From Larimichthys crocea (Eukaryota; Chordata; Actinopteri; Sciaenidae): 64,000 bases of DNA. The translations under genes were made by a program, and so were the position numbers. The DNA lies in contig NC_040028.1 in NCBI RefSeq assembly GCF_000972845.2, positions 10,238,038 to 10,302,037 of the forward strand, written 5' to 3'. Below, one piece after another: positions 13,024 through 24,866 of the stretch; position 1 is the first letter of the stretch, and each line of letters opens with the position of its first letter. Under the pieces are notes generated by a model. The model was not told where the DNA came from. It worked only from the letters and a program-made list of their open reading frames with translations, and ran no database searches.

Positions 13024-13468
13024 GGGCCAAGCCTCTCAAGGTGTGTTATCATTTAGTGCGGTGAAGTTTTCTGCTGGTGAATTGATTCTGTGGGTTGAAG
13101 GCTACCCGTCTCCTCAGCATCCTCCAGTCAAACCAGCCAGACTGAACCTGATGCATTTGTGCCCACATTTCTCTTTGTTCTTGTCCAAAAACCAAAAGGG
13201 GTGAGCTCGAAAAGCCTCCTTCGCGGGAGGAGTGTGAAACCCTCCTTGAAGGAAAAATAGGGCCTTCCATCTCTCTCTTTTTCCCTCTCCCCAGCTTGTG
13301 CATTGCTCACAAAGGCAACTACACTGGCGGGTAGAAATCAATTCCATGGAGCCACCAGATGAAAGTAAGGAAGAAAAAGAGCAGAGAGAGACAGAGAAGC
13401 TGTATGAAGATTCCATCAGGCAAAAAGCAAAAATAACCCATGGTTACTGGCTGGTCTTACACCTGTGA
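13024..13468 (+). other. Stop-poor island with exon-like signals
   Basis: A strong acceptor-like site (ctatttttctcctgtgtcag) ends at 13023. After it one frame is open for 59 codons (from 13025) to a donor-like GGG|GTGAGC at 13200/13201. A second, very pyrimidine-rich acceptor (ctctttttccctctccccag) ends at about 13293. It is followed by a second open frame including ATG at 13346 (context attccATGG), a charged EEKEQRETEK stretch and TGA at 13466-13468. The two frames do not join in phase through these particular sites. Minus-strand frames of 60-100 codons overlap the same interval. No protein family is recognised. It may be an unannotated exon cluster or a non-coding RNA, or simply chance in a locally GC-richer patch. 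Confidence 0.25.
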
Positions 13469-14069
13469 CTGCATGCACTCGCAATGCTGTATATGTATGA
13501 AAATGTGGCCAACCTAGCAGACAGATACATAAACACCTAGGAAGTTCTTACTGCAACACAGACTGTAGCTGTCTCCAGTGATCATTTGACCTACACAAAG
13601 GCAATAATTCCCTCATGGTTTTGTCAGTGGCACAAATATCTTGCAGCTACACCAACTTCAACAGTCAGCCATAATTTTACAATATGCAAATGAGCAATAA
13701 AATAGTGCATTTCTGGCAGTTGCTCTAAGGATATGCAAGAGCAAAGGGTTGGATAATTGCTTAAGTTTGGATCGATAGTCTCATAGAGGCATGTGAGATC
13801 TTGTTTAACACGAGTGCAAAGAAAAATGCAAAACATTTAGCCATTTCTATTTCTGTCTTGCTGATTTGACACTTATGGTTTACATTTTAGACCTTGACAT
13901 TTTTATGCTTTTCAAATTCCAAGAAAATGTGTTGGTCTTGACTTTGGAGTGTAAGAGTTTGTGACAGGTAAGCATCAAAGTAACAATAACATAAGATCAT
14001 AAGATGTACAAATTATTTTTTTTAATTACTAAGCTTCATTTGATAGATGCAGCTTAAGATAGACATGAA

Positions 14070-14175
14070 AGTGGACTGAGAGAAAAGTGAATGACATCCA
14101 GCAAAGGGCCACAGATTGGAATCGAATCTGGGACCACTGCAGTAAAGACATAGCCTAACCTGAGGCATGCACTAC
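14070..14175 (-). mobile_element. tRNA-derived SINE fragment
   Basis: The segment 'gacatccagcaaagggccac' followed by 'ggaatcgaatctgggaccac' is the reverse complement of a tRNA-like SINE head. The reverse complement of 14118-14128 gives GATTCGATTCC, a good RNA polymerase III B box. A second, more diverged copy is at 39995-40115. The 3' body was not recognised. Confidence 0.65.
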
Positions 14176-14610
14176 TTTTTATATATCCAATATGGTTAGC
14201 ATTGCAATAACCGTTACATTGTTCCCCATCAATTGCAACATTTCTATTTAAGGGAAACAGCTTGTCTCAGAAAACCAGCCTTGATTAAATGAGAAACACA
14301 GGCTGAGGCAAAGTTCTTAACCAAGAAAATATTTTGCACGCCGTTGTACTGCAACATATTTTCATGCGTGTCTACGAACATTTTCTCGTTAATGCCAGTT
14401 AGATGTAGACGATGGACAAGGTCGCCCATGTCTGGGCAGAAGGAGGACTCTTTTAACAAGGGCCTTGGATACACAGACAGAGAAAAAAGAAAGAGCAACA
14501 AATGAATAAGCATAGAGAGAGATACCAAAATCAGTATGTCATGACAGAAAGAAACCTAAATCCAAAAAAACCTGACAAGAGGATGAGACTCCTGGAGTGG
14601 AGAGAATCAT

Positions 14611-14611
<1 letters not shown>

Positions 14612-14653
<42 letters not shown>
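14612..14653. repeat. (CA)21 microsatellite
   Basis: This is an uninterrupted CA run of about 42 bp. Confidence 0.97.
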
Positions 14654-14655
<2 letters not shown>

Positions 14656-14902
14656 AGCAGCTTCAAGCTGACTGGGTTCCCAAACGGCCAACTTACAGAC
14701 AGCGCTTTTGGCACTATCTACAATCTGCATCACTGCTATTGTGTGAGTGTTTGTGTGTATGCGCACGCGTATGTCTGTGTGTGTGTGTGCACTTTGGCCA
14801 GAGAGTGCCAACAGCTCTCAACCAGTATTAGGATTAACCTACTGATCGATCCTGGCAACACAAATGTGAACAGGAGAGAGAGAGAAAGGAAGGAAGAAAC
14901 AC

Positions 14903-14919
14903 AGAGAAAGAGAGAGGAG

Positions 14920-14975
<56 letters not shown>

Positions 14976-15006
14976 TATGTTGAAAGGAAGGAAGGAAGGA
15001 AGGAAG
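14903..15006. repeat. Polypurine block: (GA)n and (GGAA)n
   Basis: Positions 14903-14975 are 73 consecutive purines dominated by (GA)n. A short 'tatgtt' break follows, then (GGAA)5 at about 14985-15006. Confidence 0.95.
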
Positions 15007-16079
15007 AGTATTGGATCTAGAGTCTGGAACGAGAAGTGAGTTGTATGTGGGTGTGAATGAGTGGGAGGATTAGTAAGACAGAGGAATGGAGGATGATGAG
15101 ACACACACTACCCACTCATAAACCTATGATGGCAGATGGACCATAGCACCTCCTAGACCATACAATCATGTTTCTGCGTTTGTGTGCGCGCGTGTGTGTG
15201 TGAGACCATTTCAGACCCACCTGTTTCTGTCCCACCTGTGCTCTGTTTGTTTACAGTCAGAACTAAAGTATGCATGAACGCACACTTTAGGGACATACAG
15301 AAAGAGAGTAAGGCGAGGTGGTAGGACAAGCTCAAGTACGTGACGATGATGATGTGTTTGTGTGTTGTGTTTTGTATGGTACTGCGAGTGTGAGTGTGTA
15401 AGATTACAACGATATTAAACAGATTTGCATGACTGCTAAAATCAAATAATAGTCACCTGTGTTCAAACTTTTGTTTCATGTGTGTGAGTTTGTGTGTGTG
15501 TGTGTATTTATGTGTATATGCCACATTTACTCCTTTATCCAGATGTATTACTCTCTATTATCAACTCTGTGAATCGCAGCATCTACCCCAATATTCCAGT
15601 TAACTGCTCACCTGGTGTTTTAGCCCCCAAAAAAAACGGCACTTCACGTCCCGAGCAGCAGATTTGAGCTGACAAGATATCATTGGATTACAAAGCTCAT
15701 TTCACCGTAAGTTTAACACTTGCCACACTAGCGCCTAGCTTGGTCAGGCATGCAGATGGAGATGGAGATGGAGCTGCGGTTCTCTCCTACTCATCATTGT
15801 CTGTGGCATTTGCAAAGGGCACTTTGCAGGAAGCCTTAGACACGACAAGCTCGGGCTCCATCTGCATCCCATGATTGTTCTGTGGACTGAATATAACAGA
15901 CGCTTTCCAAACCACTGGAGCGACGGGACACTTTAGTAGCGAAGCGGCAAAAGTTACACACACACAGGTAAAAACCATTAGTGCAATAGCGCTAATACTT
16001 TTTCTCTGTTGCCCACATCCTCTCCTACAAGTCACGGGGCCACTTGCTGGCTAGAGTGCTGGCCTTTATTGAAAAAAAA

Positions 16080-16510
16080 AAAAAAGACACTCAGTCGAGC
16101 GAGATAAAACAAAGACGTGCTTGAGGGTAATTGGATGAGCAGGCAGGACATTGCAAGGCTGGAGATGGGGAAAAAAAAATAAAAGAATACAACACATGGA
16201 CTTACAAGGCGAGGGAATGCATCAAAGCTTGATTAGCTGCACATTAGAAAGCAGGCCTACTTTCTTTCTTCAAGTACTTAGCCCTCGCTGAGACCCCAGA
16301 GCCTTTCACCCTCGAAGCATGCACCGTCACGAAGAGAGAAAACTTGTGTTCTCTTTCATAGTACATGTGTACTTCTGATGTGTAGCGGGGATTGTAATGT
16401 TCCCGATGGCAGGCCCTGGTGATTTGTCAAGAATGACGGTACATCTGCGGGAGACAGTATTAATGATGCACTGGCCGTGGTTACAAGCTCCCTCTGTGCT
16501 GAATAAACAC
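16080..16510. promoter_or_regulatory. Candidate conserved non-coding patch
   Basis: This is a repeat-free stretch of balanced composition with retained CpGs (for example gtcgagcgag, accgtcacgaag, ggtacatctgcgg) in a CpG-poor, repeat-rich neighbourhood. It contains homeodomain-like TAATTGGATGAG and TTAATGATGCA motifs. The call is an inference from composition only; no comparison was possible. Confidence 0.2.
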
Positions 16511-17042
16511 ACACTCACATACACACGGCACATTTGAAAATCCCTTCACTCAAGTCGTCACAGGAGAAGCAGACGACATATGTTTTCTCGATGCTTTCTA
16601 AATGCCTCAGATGAGAGGGCTGCAACATTTTTTGAACAGTAGCACGGAAATAGACAGATACCTGAGCTTACCTTAGATCCAAGGATATGAAACAATTTGC
16701 GAATTCAATATCTTTGATCGGAAAAGACATTGGACTTTTTTTTTTCTTCTTCTTTTTTTTGTTTTACTTTTCACTAACATTTTATGGAGAAAAGGAAAAG
16801 AGTTTTGTCACTTCTGCCATAGTTGCCCTAAACAAAACTGCCACAGTAGCTTGCACTGCTGTGAGCTGGGATGTATGAATGTAGACATGTACTGTCTATA
16901 TCTGTATATGAATGGGGGTATATCTTTATGTTTCTGTGTTGTACCGGCTATGAAAACAAATGCCCCCCCTAGAACAACAAACTCTAAATGTAATGAATAA
17001 AATATTATAACATACATGTAAATATAATAATATGACAGATTA

Positions 17043-17124
17043 ATAATCAAGATAATATTTAGTTGGCATTTGTATAGTAGCTGATAATCAAGATAATATT
17101 TAGTTGGCATTTGTATAGTAGCTG
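17043..17124. repeat. Perfect 41-bp tandem duplication
   Basis: Positions 17043-17083 and 17084-17124 are identical (unit begins ataatcaagataatatttag). Confidence 0.98.
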
Positions 17125-17427
17125 GTTGGTATCACAGAACTGTTCACAAATATGGAATATGGCTCATTCTAAAAAAGTTTTCTTCTATAAATTAAGTTGA
17201 CATTCATATTCGTATTGTATTAATTTATAAAAGTTTAATGAGTGACTTTGAAAAACCATGGACAGCCAAACCTTGAGACAATAGACTCAAATCAAATGTA
17301 TGCATGTTGAACGGAGGCTGATGACGGGATAGATGGGACAGAAAAAAAGCAGGTAGAGAAAGCAGAGGAGCGAGCGCTGCAGCCTAGAACACAGAGATGT
17401 TAGTGGGGTGTAGTGAGTTTGTGCTGA

Positions 17428-17459
17428 GGGTAAGAGGGTGGGAGGGGGACCCGGGGGGG
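17428..17459 (+). other. G-quadruplex-type motif
   Basis: The run reads GGG-taaga-GGG-t-GGG-a-GGGGG-accc-GGGGGGG: five G-tracts of at least three with loops of 1-5 nt, which fits the standard G3+N1-7 pattern. Confidence 0.75.
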
Positions 17460-18540
17460 CATCTGTCTACTGTTCAATTTGCCATCTGTGAGGCATACTA
17501 CTGCCAGGGTCGCTAATCAGGCAATCCATCACACCCCCATAGAAGCACTGTCAATTAACACACCGTCACAAGGCTGACAGTGGCCATTCAAAAAAAGTTG
17601 TTGCCCTCTCCTGCATCATTGTGTAGGATTTGAGTTTTCCTGACATCCACTGTGGCACATTCAGAATCAGTTCCTTACATCTAGTTGTTCCTTGTTGCTT
17701 TTTATCATCCAGTTACATTTTTAACTACTGTTGTTAGCACACCACTCCAGCTTCTGGTGCTGTGACACATAATGTCGAGCCGGAGCAGGACATTAATATT
17801 AATATTTACATTAACTGCTATTACATGTGCATGAGTGTATCAAGATTTTATGGGTTCCACATCTACTCAGCCAGTTACAGCTGGGACTAACAGTTCCATA
17901 ATTAACTTGTTCATTATTAAAGATTCACTCTCCAAATTTTGTTCACTATCATGTTGTTTTTGTTGTTGTTTTTTTAAAGATAGATGAAAACTTTAGCTCC
18001 CCTTTTTCCAAGGTTTTCTACGAACTCAAGTTCATTGATCAAATGGCCGGCCATCCACCACACCCAGTACATGGTGCACTCAGACAGTTGTGGACAGACT
18101 GGCCACTCTCTGTCTCTATTTTATATTCATAAGTTGTCAGTCATAGGTCTATGCCAGCAACTTTTCAATTTTAAAAGTTTATTTTTATCCTTGTAACCCC
18201 TTCTTCAGGCTAGACGTTGTTACTATCCAAACAAACCTATAGTTCATCATTCCCAAGATTAGCAGCAAACATTGGGTCATCCTGGGTCCTGAGACAGTTT
18301 TACTCTCACCACTGTTTGTACAAAATTACACAAAAGTAGAAATCAAAATTGTCTGAAATTGAGAAAATGTGTTTATTGTATTTAGATAATATTTATATTC
18401 CTTGACTAAAGAAACGTGGAGTATAAGGAGATAATAGCATAGTGTACATTGTATTATCTGTTCTTCAGTGGGCTAATTCACCCAGTATGTTGGGACACAT
18501 ATCATCTGTATGTAATAATCACCCCCAATTTAATTTCTCC

Positions 18541-18705
18541 ATCCATTAGCTTTGCCCACTTATCCCTTTTTGAAGAGGCTCGCAGGGGGAGCTTGAGCTG
18601 ATCCCAGCTGGCAAAAGGTGAGGAACATGCCGGACAGATTGCCAGTCAATCACAGAGCTGACAGAGTTAACCTAACCTGGAACACCAGAAGTAAACCTGA
18701 CATGA
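18541..18705 (-). mobile_element. Diverged L2-type retroelement 3' fragment
   Basis: The order of blocks 'cccacttatccctttttgaag', 'gctgatcccagctggc', 'ggacagattgccagtcaatc', 'acagagctgacagagttaac' matches the same fish retroelement as at 50074-50390 (CGCTTATCC, CTATCCCAGCTGAC, GGACAGGTCGCCAGT, GCAGGGCTGACACA), in the same orientation but more diverged. Confidence 0.6.
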
Positions 18706-19256
18706 GTCATGAGTCCATCTTTGCAGTTCTCACAGTGGTGTATACAGTATTATTGCCATCAACATAGCACAAAGTCCACAAAATGAAACCCTATTTACCC
18801 TTTAATACTGGTACCCTGCCGTTTGCCAACATAAAAACAAATGCCTGTTGCAAAATCACATATGGTAATATAACAAGCCTGAAAAATATATAGACACAGT
18901 TTCTGTCACGACTGAATCACAAAATTCAAATCAGCTGCAGATGAACTTCAAATTAGACACACAAAAAAAAATGTGACTCATTCAACATGCATCTGTTGCT
19001 GACTTTCTCCATAAATCAGAACAAAATGATATATTCTCCATCCAATTCCATCAGTCCACCTACTCTTGTATCACATTACCTCGCACCTGCAAGTCACTCA
19101 CTGAAACTGTACAGATACCTCTGAATCACTTACCAATTAGTGAAGCATCTCAAAGAGTCAACAAACTGTTGCACTGCTCATTAAACTAGAAATAAACACT
19201 AACATGGGCTAACAGAGTGAGTTGTCTTATCTCAAACTAGGTGTTTTTTTTTGTTT

Positions 19257-19257
<1 letters not shown>

Positions 19258-19353
<96 letters not shown>

Positions 19354-19354
19354 A
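19258..19354. repeat. (CTAT)24 microsatellite
   Basis: This is an uninterrupted tetranucleotide array of about 97 bp ending in 'tatattatctgtctgtc'. Confidence 0.98.
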
Positions 19355-20978
19355 TTATCTGTCTGTCTTCTTGCACAGAAGCAAACCAGTTCTAATTTGG
19401 AGGCCATCAGCTTGCTAAACGCACTCTAACTCTCTCTGGCACTGAGGTCACATAGCCCGCCGAGCACACTCATAAACAAATTAATTGGCTTGCCAACACT
19501 ATTTATGTGCTTTACACACACAACACCAAATACACACTTCCTTCATCCCTGCTGATAACCCTGTACTTTTTGGTTTGGAGTGTAGTAAATAGGTGTTATA
19601 ATATCTGCGAATTAACAACATCCGACCGAATGAATGCTGATCTGAATTTATCAAAAATGTTGGACCTTGTTAGCATAAGATAAACATTATTTTATTTCTA
19701 TGACCTTTTAAAAAAAATAAAAATAAAATAGTAAAATATCAAGGTACACTGGTTTTACAATGTTTTTTTTCTGTATTTAGCGATGAATGATGCTTTAAGG
19801 ACAAGCAGATCACTTATTTGTAAAGGATGTAAAAGCTGTGTGGTGTAAAGTTTTAATATTTAAACTGGCAGGAATAAATAATGAGCACAGGGTATTTGCA
19901 TTGTCTGTGCGTAGTGGCAAGATGTCTCTGCACAGCAAGAGACAAATGAAAAATTCTGAGCTAAGTGCAAAACTTAGAATGGAAGGCAGAGAGGAAAAAC
20001 CTTCTTTAACCTAAACCGTCTCAGGTCCATGCAGTGTGTGGGTTGACATCACATTATTGTATTGATAATGTATTGACATACGTTATATTATTCAATCCAT
20101 TACTTGCTGCTATTTTGGGATGCTAACATGGGAAATTTCCTCTTTCATCTTCAACAACGTTTGTCATATGAAGCAAAGCACAAACTGATAGACTGATCTT
20201 GCGAGCGGGCTTCAGGAAATTAGGTCCTGAGCTTGTTCAGCACCATTCTACAACAACCTTAAAAATATGGTTTCAAACAAGAAAAAAACAAAAAACAAAC
20301 TGTATTTAATATTTAATTCATACTATTCTCTTTGGCATGAATAGTTTTTATAGTATATATACTGTATATACAAACATAAACTAAGTATTTATGATGAAAG
20401 CTAGTAAATGGAAATATTCAAAATATTACTTTAGCCTATATATGAAAGTTTATTGAGGGTACAGCATGTCATCAAGGCCTGGCATTTTCATGGTTAATAA
20501 CTTGCAGGTTCCCTTTTTTCCTGTATAAATCAAAGCCTCTAGCGTGGGTCAGGGATCAGAGCACAGTGCTAAATTCATGAGGTCATCCTTAATAAGTAGT
20601 AGAGATTTGTGCTGAATTTTAATTTTAGCCATGAGACAGAAAGGCTGTCTGTAGGTAAATCTTTAGACATGCAAATGTTCTTCCAGACTAAGATTGAAGT
20701 TATGCAAGAGCTTTCAGTCTGTTAAGTGGGGGAATATATGTAAGTTTCATTTTTTTCATTAAATAAATAAATAAATAAAAAATATCTATGTGGTGCACAG
20801 AGCTCCCTTGCATTTGTAGTAGTAGCACAAAACTGTTTGGATGCCCCCACCACACACACAGAACACAGATATGCCAGATAGAAAAAGATAAACTTGCAGT
20901 TCAGACAGGTCATTGAAGGAGGGCATGAGAATATACTAAAGTAGTCGGCCGGGATCCAAGTATCATTTATAACTCACA

Positions 20979-21056
<78 letters not shown>

Positions 21057-21094
21057 CACACACACACACACACACACACACACCACCACCACCC
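20979..21094. repeat. Long (CA)n with (CAC)n end
   Basis: About 100 bp of CA repeat carry a single GG interruption at 21055-21056 and end in four CAC units. Confidence 0.97.
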
Positions 21095-21982
21095 TGTCAG
21101 CTTGAGGCAAAACGGTTTACAGAAAACCCCAAATCTCAGTTGGCACACATGCATGATAGGTGCATGCCTAGTCTTGCTGAAGTAGAAAAACAGCTTCATC
21201 AGGAATGGAACACACACACACACAGCACACACATACTGTACACACACAAAGATATGTTGCACAGTTTACAGACAGGAGTCGTGTGGTGTGTTTTTTTAAA
21301 CTGTATTAATATGCTTTCCAGTGGCACATTGGCTAAAAGCCTAATGCATTAAAAACAAGTTCTACAAATCTCAGACATTTGTCTCCCAACAGTAACACTT
21401 TGTCACTCTTTAAACAATGATCTAAAACAAATGCAGCATTACAATATGTTGCAATTTTGTTATGAAAATAGATTTTTACATTTTTTAGAACAAATGAGAA
21501 AACAGTGAATGCAATTTGAAGGATGTGGCCATGGAATACATTTCGTGTCAAAGTAATGGAAGGTGATCCATTACAGTAGTAACCTGGTGATGTTTTGTCT
21601 GTCTGACACTCAGTTGCTCTGGTATTTTGTTCTTTGTTAGGCAACTAAACACTTAGTGAAAGTAAGGAAAAGATTGTGGCTATTGAACTACAGTCTATGA
21701 TGGTCCATTGCATTGTTTGCATTAACACGAGACTTGATTTATATAAGTACTGATTTGGGACTATGGTTTATATCGATTATTGGGTAATGTTGATTATGAT
21801 TTGTGTCCTTTGCCACCTTCTTCAGATTTTAAATAAATATCAAACAAACACTGATAGGATTCTGCAATTTAACTTTTACTTATTACCTGTACTTTAACTT
21901 CAGCTTTTTCTTCGTCATTTGATACATAATAGTCACTCGCTGTTTCTGATGCTGATTACTGATGCTGATGCTGATATTGTAG

Positions 21983-22282
21983 TTGGGGCGGCTGTGGCTC
22001 GGAGGTAGAGCGGGTCGTCCACTAATCAGATGATCGGCGGTTAGTTCCCCTGGTTCCTTCAGTCTGCATGTCGAAGTGTCCTTGGGCAGGATACTGAACC
22101 CCGAATTGCTCTAGAAGACTGTGCCATCGGTGTATGAATGTGTATGAATGGTTAGCTCCTAAAAAAAACTGATGAGCAGTTGGCACCTTGCATGGCAAAT
22201 GACTAGTGTGTATAAATGTGTGTATTTTTTGTGATTTGAAGACTAGAAAGGCGCTATATAAGTACAGTCCGTTTATCATTTA
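21983..22282 (+). mobile_element. tRNA-derived SINE, near full length
   Basis: The head reads ggggcggctgtggctcggag then gtagagcgggtcgtccac, with an A-box-like TGGCTCGGAGG and, about 45 bp on, a mutated B box GGTTAGTTCCCC (expected GGTTCGATCCCC). The body contains gtcgaagtgtccttgggcag and 'catcggtgtatgaatgtgtatgaatg'. The 3' part, 'gactagaaaggcgctatata' then 'agtacagtccgtttatcatt', is the conserved tail shared with L2-like LINEs of fish, which supplies the retrotransposition machinery. Length is about 300 bp, so it appears essentially complete. A short target duplication (GTAGTT / TTAGTT) is possible but weak. Confidence 0.88.
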
Positions 22283-23200
22283 GTTCTTAGATGTACAATT
22301 TCCCTCTCGCTTCATTTGTCCTCTCATTTCTTCTTGTTCATCTTGTGCAAAAATATCCATCCTCTGAAACTGAACCTTGCTGATATCCAAAACAGTGTAT
22401 TAAGACTTTTGATGCAAGTGACACTAAAGTAATAACATATTACAGATCCCGGCAGAGTGTCCAGAGCTATTCCACTGATTTGCCGTTTACTCTGCATGGC
22501 TAGAATATGACAGACACTAGAGTTACTTTACTGACATGTAGAATTTAGACATGTATGACTTATGAGTCAAGAACAATCTTTGAGAAATTTTAATACACCT
22601 ATACATATGCAGTATATACATATACGTATATTTGGTGCAAAACGAGATTCTTAGTTTCCTTAATCAGTAGTCAGCATTTCCCCAATTTAAATGTCACCTC
22701 TGACCTGTCCCTGACCCTCGTTCTGTTCTGGACTTCTATTTCTACATTGACCTGAACTTTACCTTACCCTGTTCAGCCTGTTCCGCAACAAAGTCATATT
22801 AGAGAAGTGAAAACAGAACACGTGAGGAGTAGGAACTCACATACACATCATATGATTTAAGACATCTAAAACACAGCATAAACCTAATTTTTCATAACAG
22901 CATGCGATTCTTCAGGCAACAACAATGGGAATGGAAATTAAGCCGCAGCACAGCATAAAAGTTAGTGGAGTGACAAAATCAGCAGTACCAGTAGTAACGG
23001 CAGGAGTGTCGATGTAGCCACAAGCATAATAACAGAGAGACAGAGAGAGAGAATCAAAGATCTCACTGGTGTGGAAATGTTCTTTAAAAACCTACAGAAG
23101 TTATTATGTGTATTTCCAAATATTAGTCTGTGATCTCTGTCTGTGTGTGAATGTGTATTGGCTTAGGGTTAGGGGAAGGGGAAGATGAAGAGATTATTTT

Positions 23201-23236
<36 letters not shown>
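23201..23236. repeat. (CA)18 microsatellite
   Basis: This is an uninterrupted run of about 36 bp. Confidence 0.95.
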
Positions 23237-23240
<4 letters not shown>

Positions 23241-24791
23241 TAACTTAATTCTAGCCTTGATCTTGATCTGAAAACAAAATCATAAGCAACGGTTAATACT
23301 CAGAGAACTGTTTGAAAAAGTGAGTACTGGCCAAAATGGCCTCCAAAAATATCCTCACAATCAAGGTTTAAGACACAAACATAGAAGAGAAAGAACACAC
23401 ACAAAGGCACACAGTCAGCGGCAACGCACACACACACTCTCTATCACACCCATATACAGAGATTAGACCATCTGGCATCACCTCAATTGGACCTCAGCCA
23501 AGCATCGCTCATCTTGCAATCACTGCCAACACCAGGCAACCTGGGAAATACATGAACACTTTACTTAAAGTGTAGTAAATGCATATAACCGAGGAACCAA
23601 GCATGCATACACACACATGAACACACACACAACCCTTTACCAAGCGCAGTGTACTGTATGCATAAATACATTCATAAGCTCATGCCCCTTTCATATTTGT
23701 ACATAAATAGGCCATGAGAACTGACCGCACCGCTCGATATGATCCATCCTCATAAGGGAGGAGACCAAAGAGCTTTCATCAATCAGTAATAAATCAATCC
23801 GGAGATGAAAAAGAAGGGCACAGAACACAGGGCACAATCAATCCCTTTACCTCAAGTCAAATCTTCAAAGTACTGCTGTCTTAAGAACACTCTTTTGACC
23901 TAAATGATGAAACTTTAGTGCTGCATTCAACAAACCAGTCTGCCACTGGATTTTGTGATCAGACTGGTGAGAATTCTGCACGCTGTCTTGTTACTGAGTA
24001 AAATTGAAAAGCCGGTTTGGTCATGAATGCAGAATTGTTCTCAAGTTCGCTAAGCTTTGTTTGCTCTTGATGATCATAGGAGAGATAGGGATAACAGAGA
24101 GAGATTATAAACTAGTTTTTAATGCATTTCATAAGGGATTCACAAGAATATCAATGTTCAACTTAATTCCTCTGTTCACAGATTAAGCACGGCAACCCTC
24201 TCTCGGTCTGGCCTTTCATAGCCTATTAACCTTCAGCCACAGCGATGCATATACAAATCATCATCCCCATCTCTGCTGTGACACAGTCCAAACTCTTTGC
24301 ATGGATCAGGTTTAATAACTGTCAGAAGCTATATTTATTTATCCTTTGAGGTAGAAAACTGTGTCCGAGGTTCAACAAGGCAGCTACCAGAAATGGAATA
24401 AAGGAAATTTAATTTAGAAAACCTAAATTAAAAATGTCGAGATTAACTGCCAGTGATTTAGCAACAGCCTTGCACAAACAGGTCCACCTCTTTGGAAACT
24501 ATTCTTGCATCTCTACCAAAAAAAAAAAGAACATGAAAGTGCTCAGTCTCAACATCCATTAAGGCACACATGTGCACCCCACAACAATCCTGAATCATAT
24601 CAGAGGCCACATACATTTAATGGGATGAGTTCATCTGAATGACAGACAGAAAGAGAGTAAGGAAAGAGAGAAGCTTTTTCCCTTCTGGTCCTCTTTCAGA
24701 CAACCCTCAGCAACGTCCAGACAAGAAGGTATTCAAGTGCTAAATCCCTTTAATCTCACACATCAAAAAGCAACTCACTTCCAGCTCTTAC

Positions 24792-24866
24792 CTGTCTGTA
24801 GCTAATGAAATAACCCAAGTCCTGCAGCTTTTTCCCCCCTTTCTTTTCAACAAAACACAAGAGTTT
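24792..24866 (-). other. Exon-like signal, 75 nt
   Basis: On the minus strand a fair acceptor (cttcttgatttactgctcag) precedes 75 nt that are open in one frame for exactly 25 codons and end at a consensus donor CAG|GTAAGAG. The deduced peptide contains VEKKGG and ends LGYFISYRQ. It has a phase 0/0 structure. No family is recognised, and such pairs also arise by chance. Confidence 0.15.

Larger units (their letters stand above)
13469..16079. other. Microsatellite-rich unique stretch
   Basis: No gene was recognised. It includes the SINE at 14070-14175, (CA)21 at 14612-14653, the purine block at 14903-15006 and GT-rich patches at about 15180-15205 and 15360-15510. A CpG-enriched patch lies at about 15640-15960, with a 12-bp inverted repeat at 15750-15761 and 15856-15867. 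Confidence 0.55.
16560..18540. other. AT-rich unique stretch
   Basis: No gene was recognised. It holds a 41-bp perfect tandem duplication (17043-17124), a G-rich quadruplex-type tract (17428-17459) and a T-rich run at 16737-16770. Confidence 0.6.
18706..21982. other. Unique sequence with large microsatellites
   Basis: No gene was recognised. The only structured parts are the (CTAT)n and (CA)n arrays listed separately and a short (AAAT)n near 20758-20778. Confidence 0.6.

Noticed and set aside
14736..15104. 122-codon minus-strand frame rich in Ser/Leu and His/Thr
   Set aside because: It is the translation of (GA)n and (CA)n repeats.
15750..15867. 12-bp inverted repeat ATGCAGATGGAG / CTCCATCTGCAT
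   Set aside because: The loop of about 94 nt and lack of further pairing make a structured RNA unlikely.
16672..16737. Minus-strand ATG frame of 19 codons running into AAG|GTAAGC
   Set aside because: It is a single short signal with poor start context and no promoter features, so not supportable as a first exon.
21983..22055. tRNA-like sequence
   Set aside because: The A and B boxes belong to a SINE head with a fish SINE body and L2-like tail, not to a functional tRNA gene.
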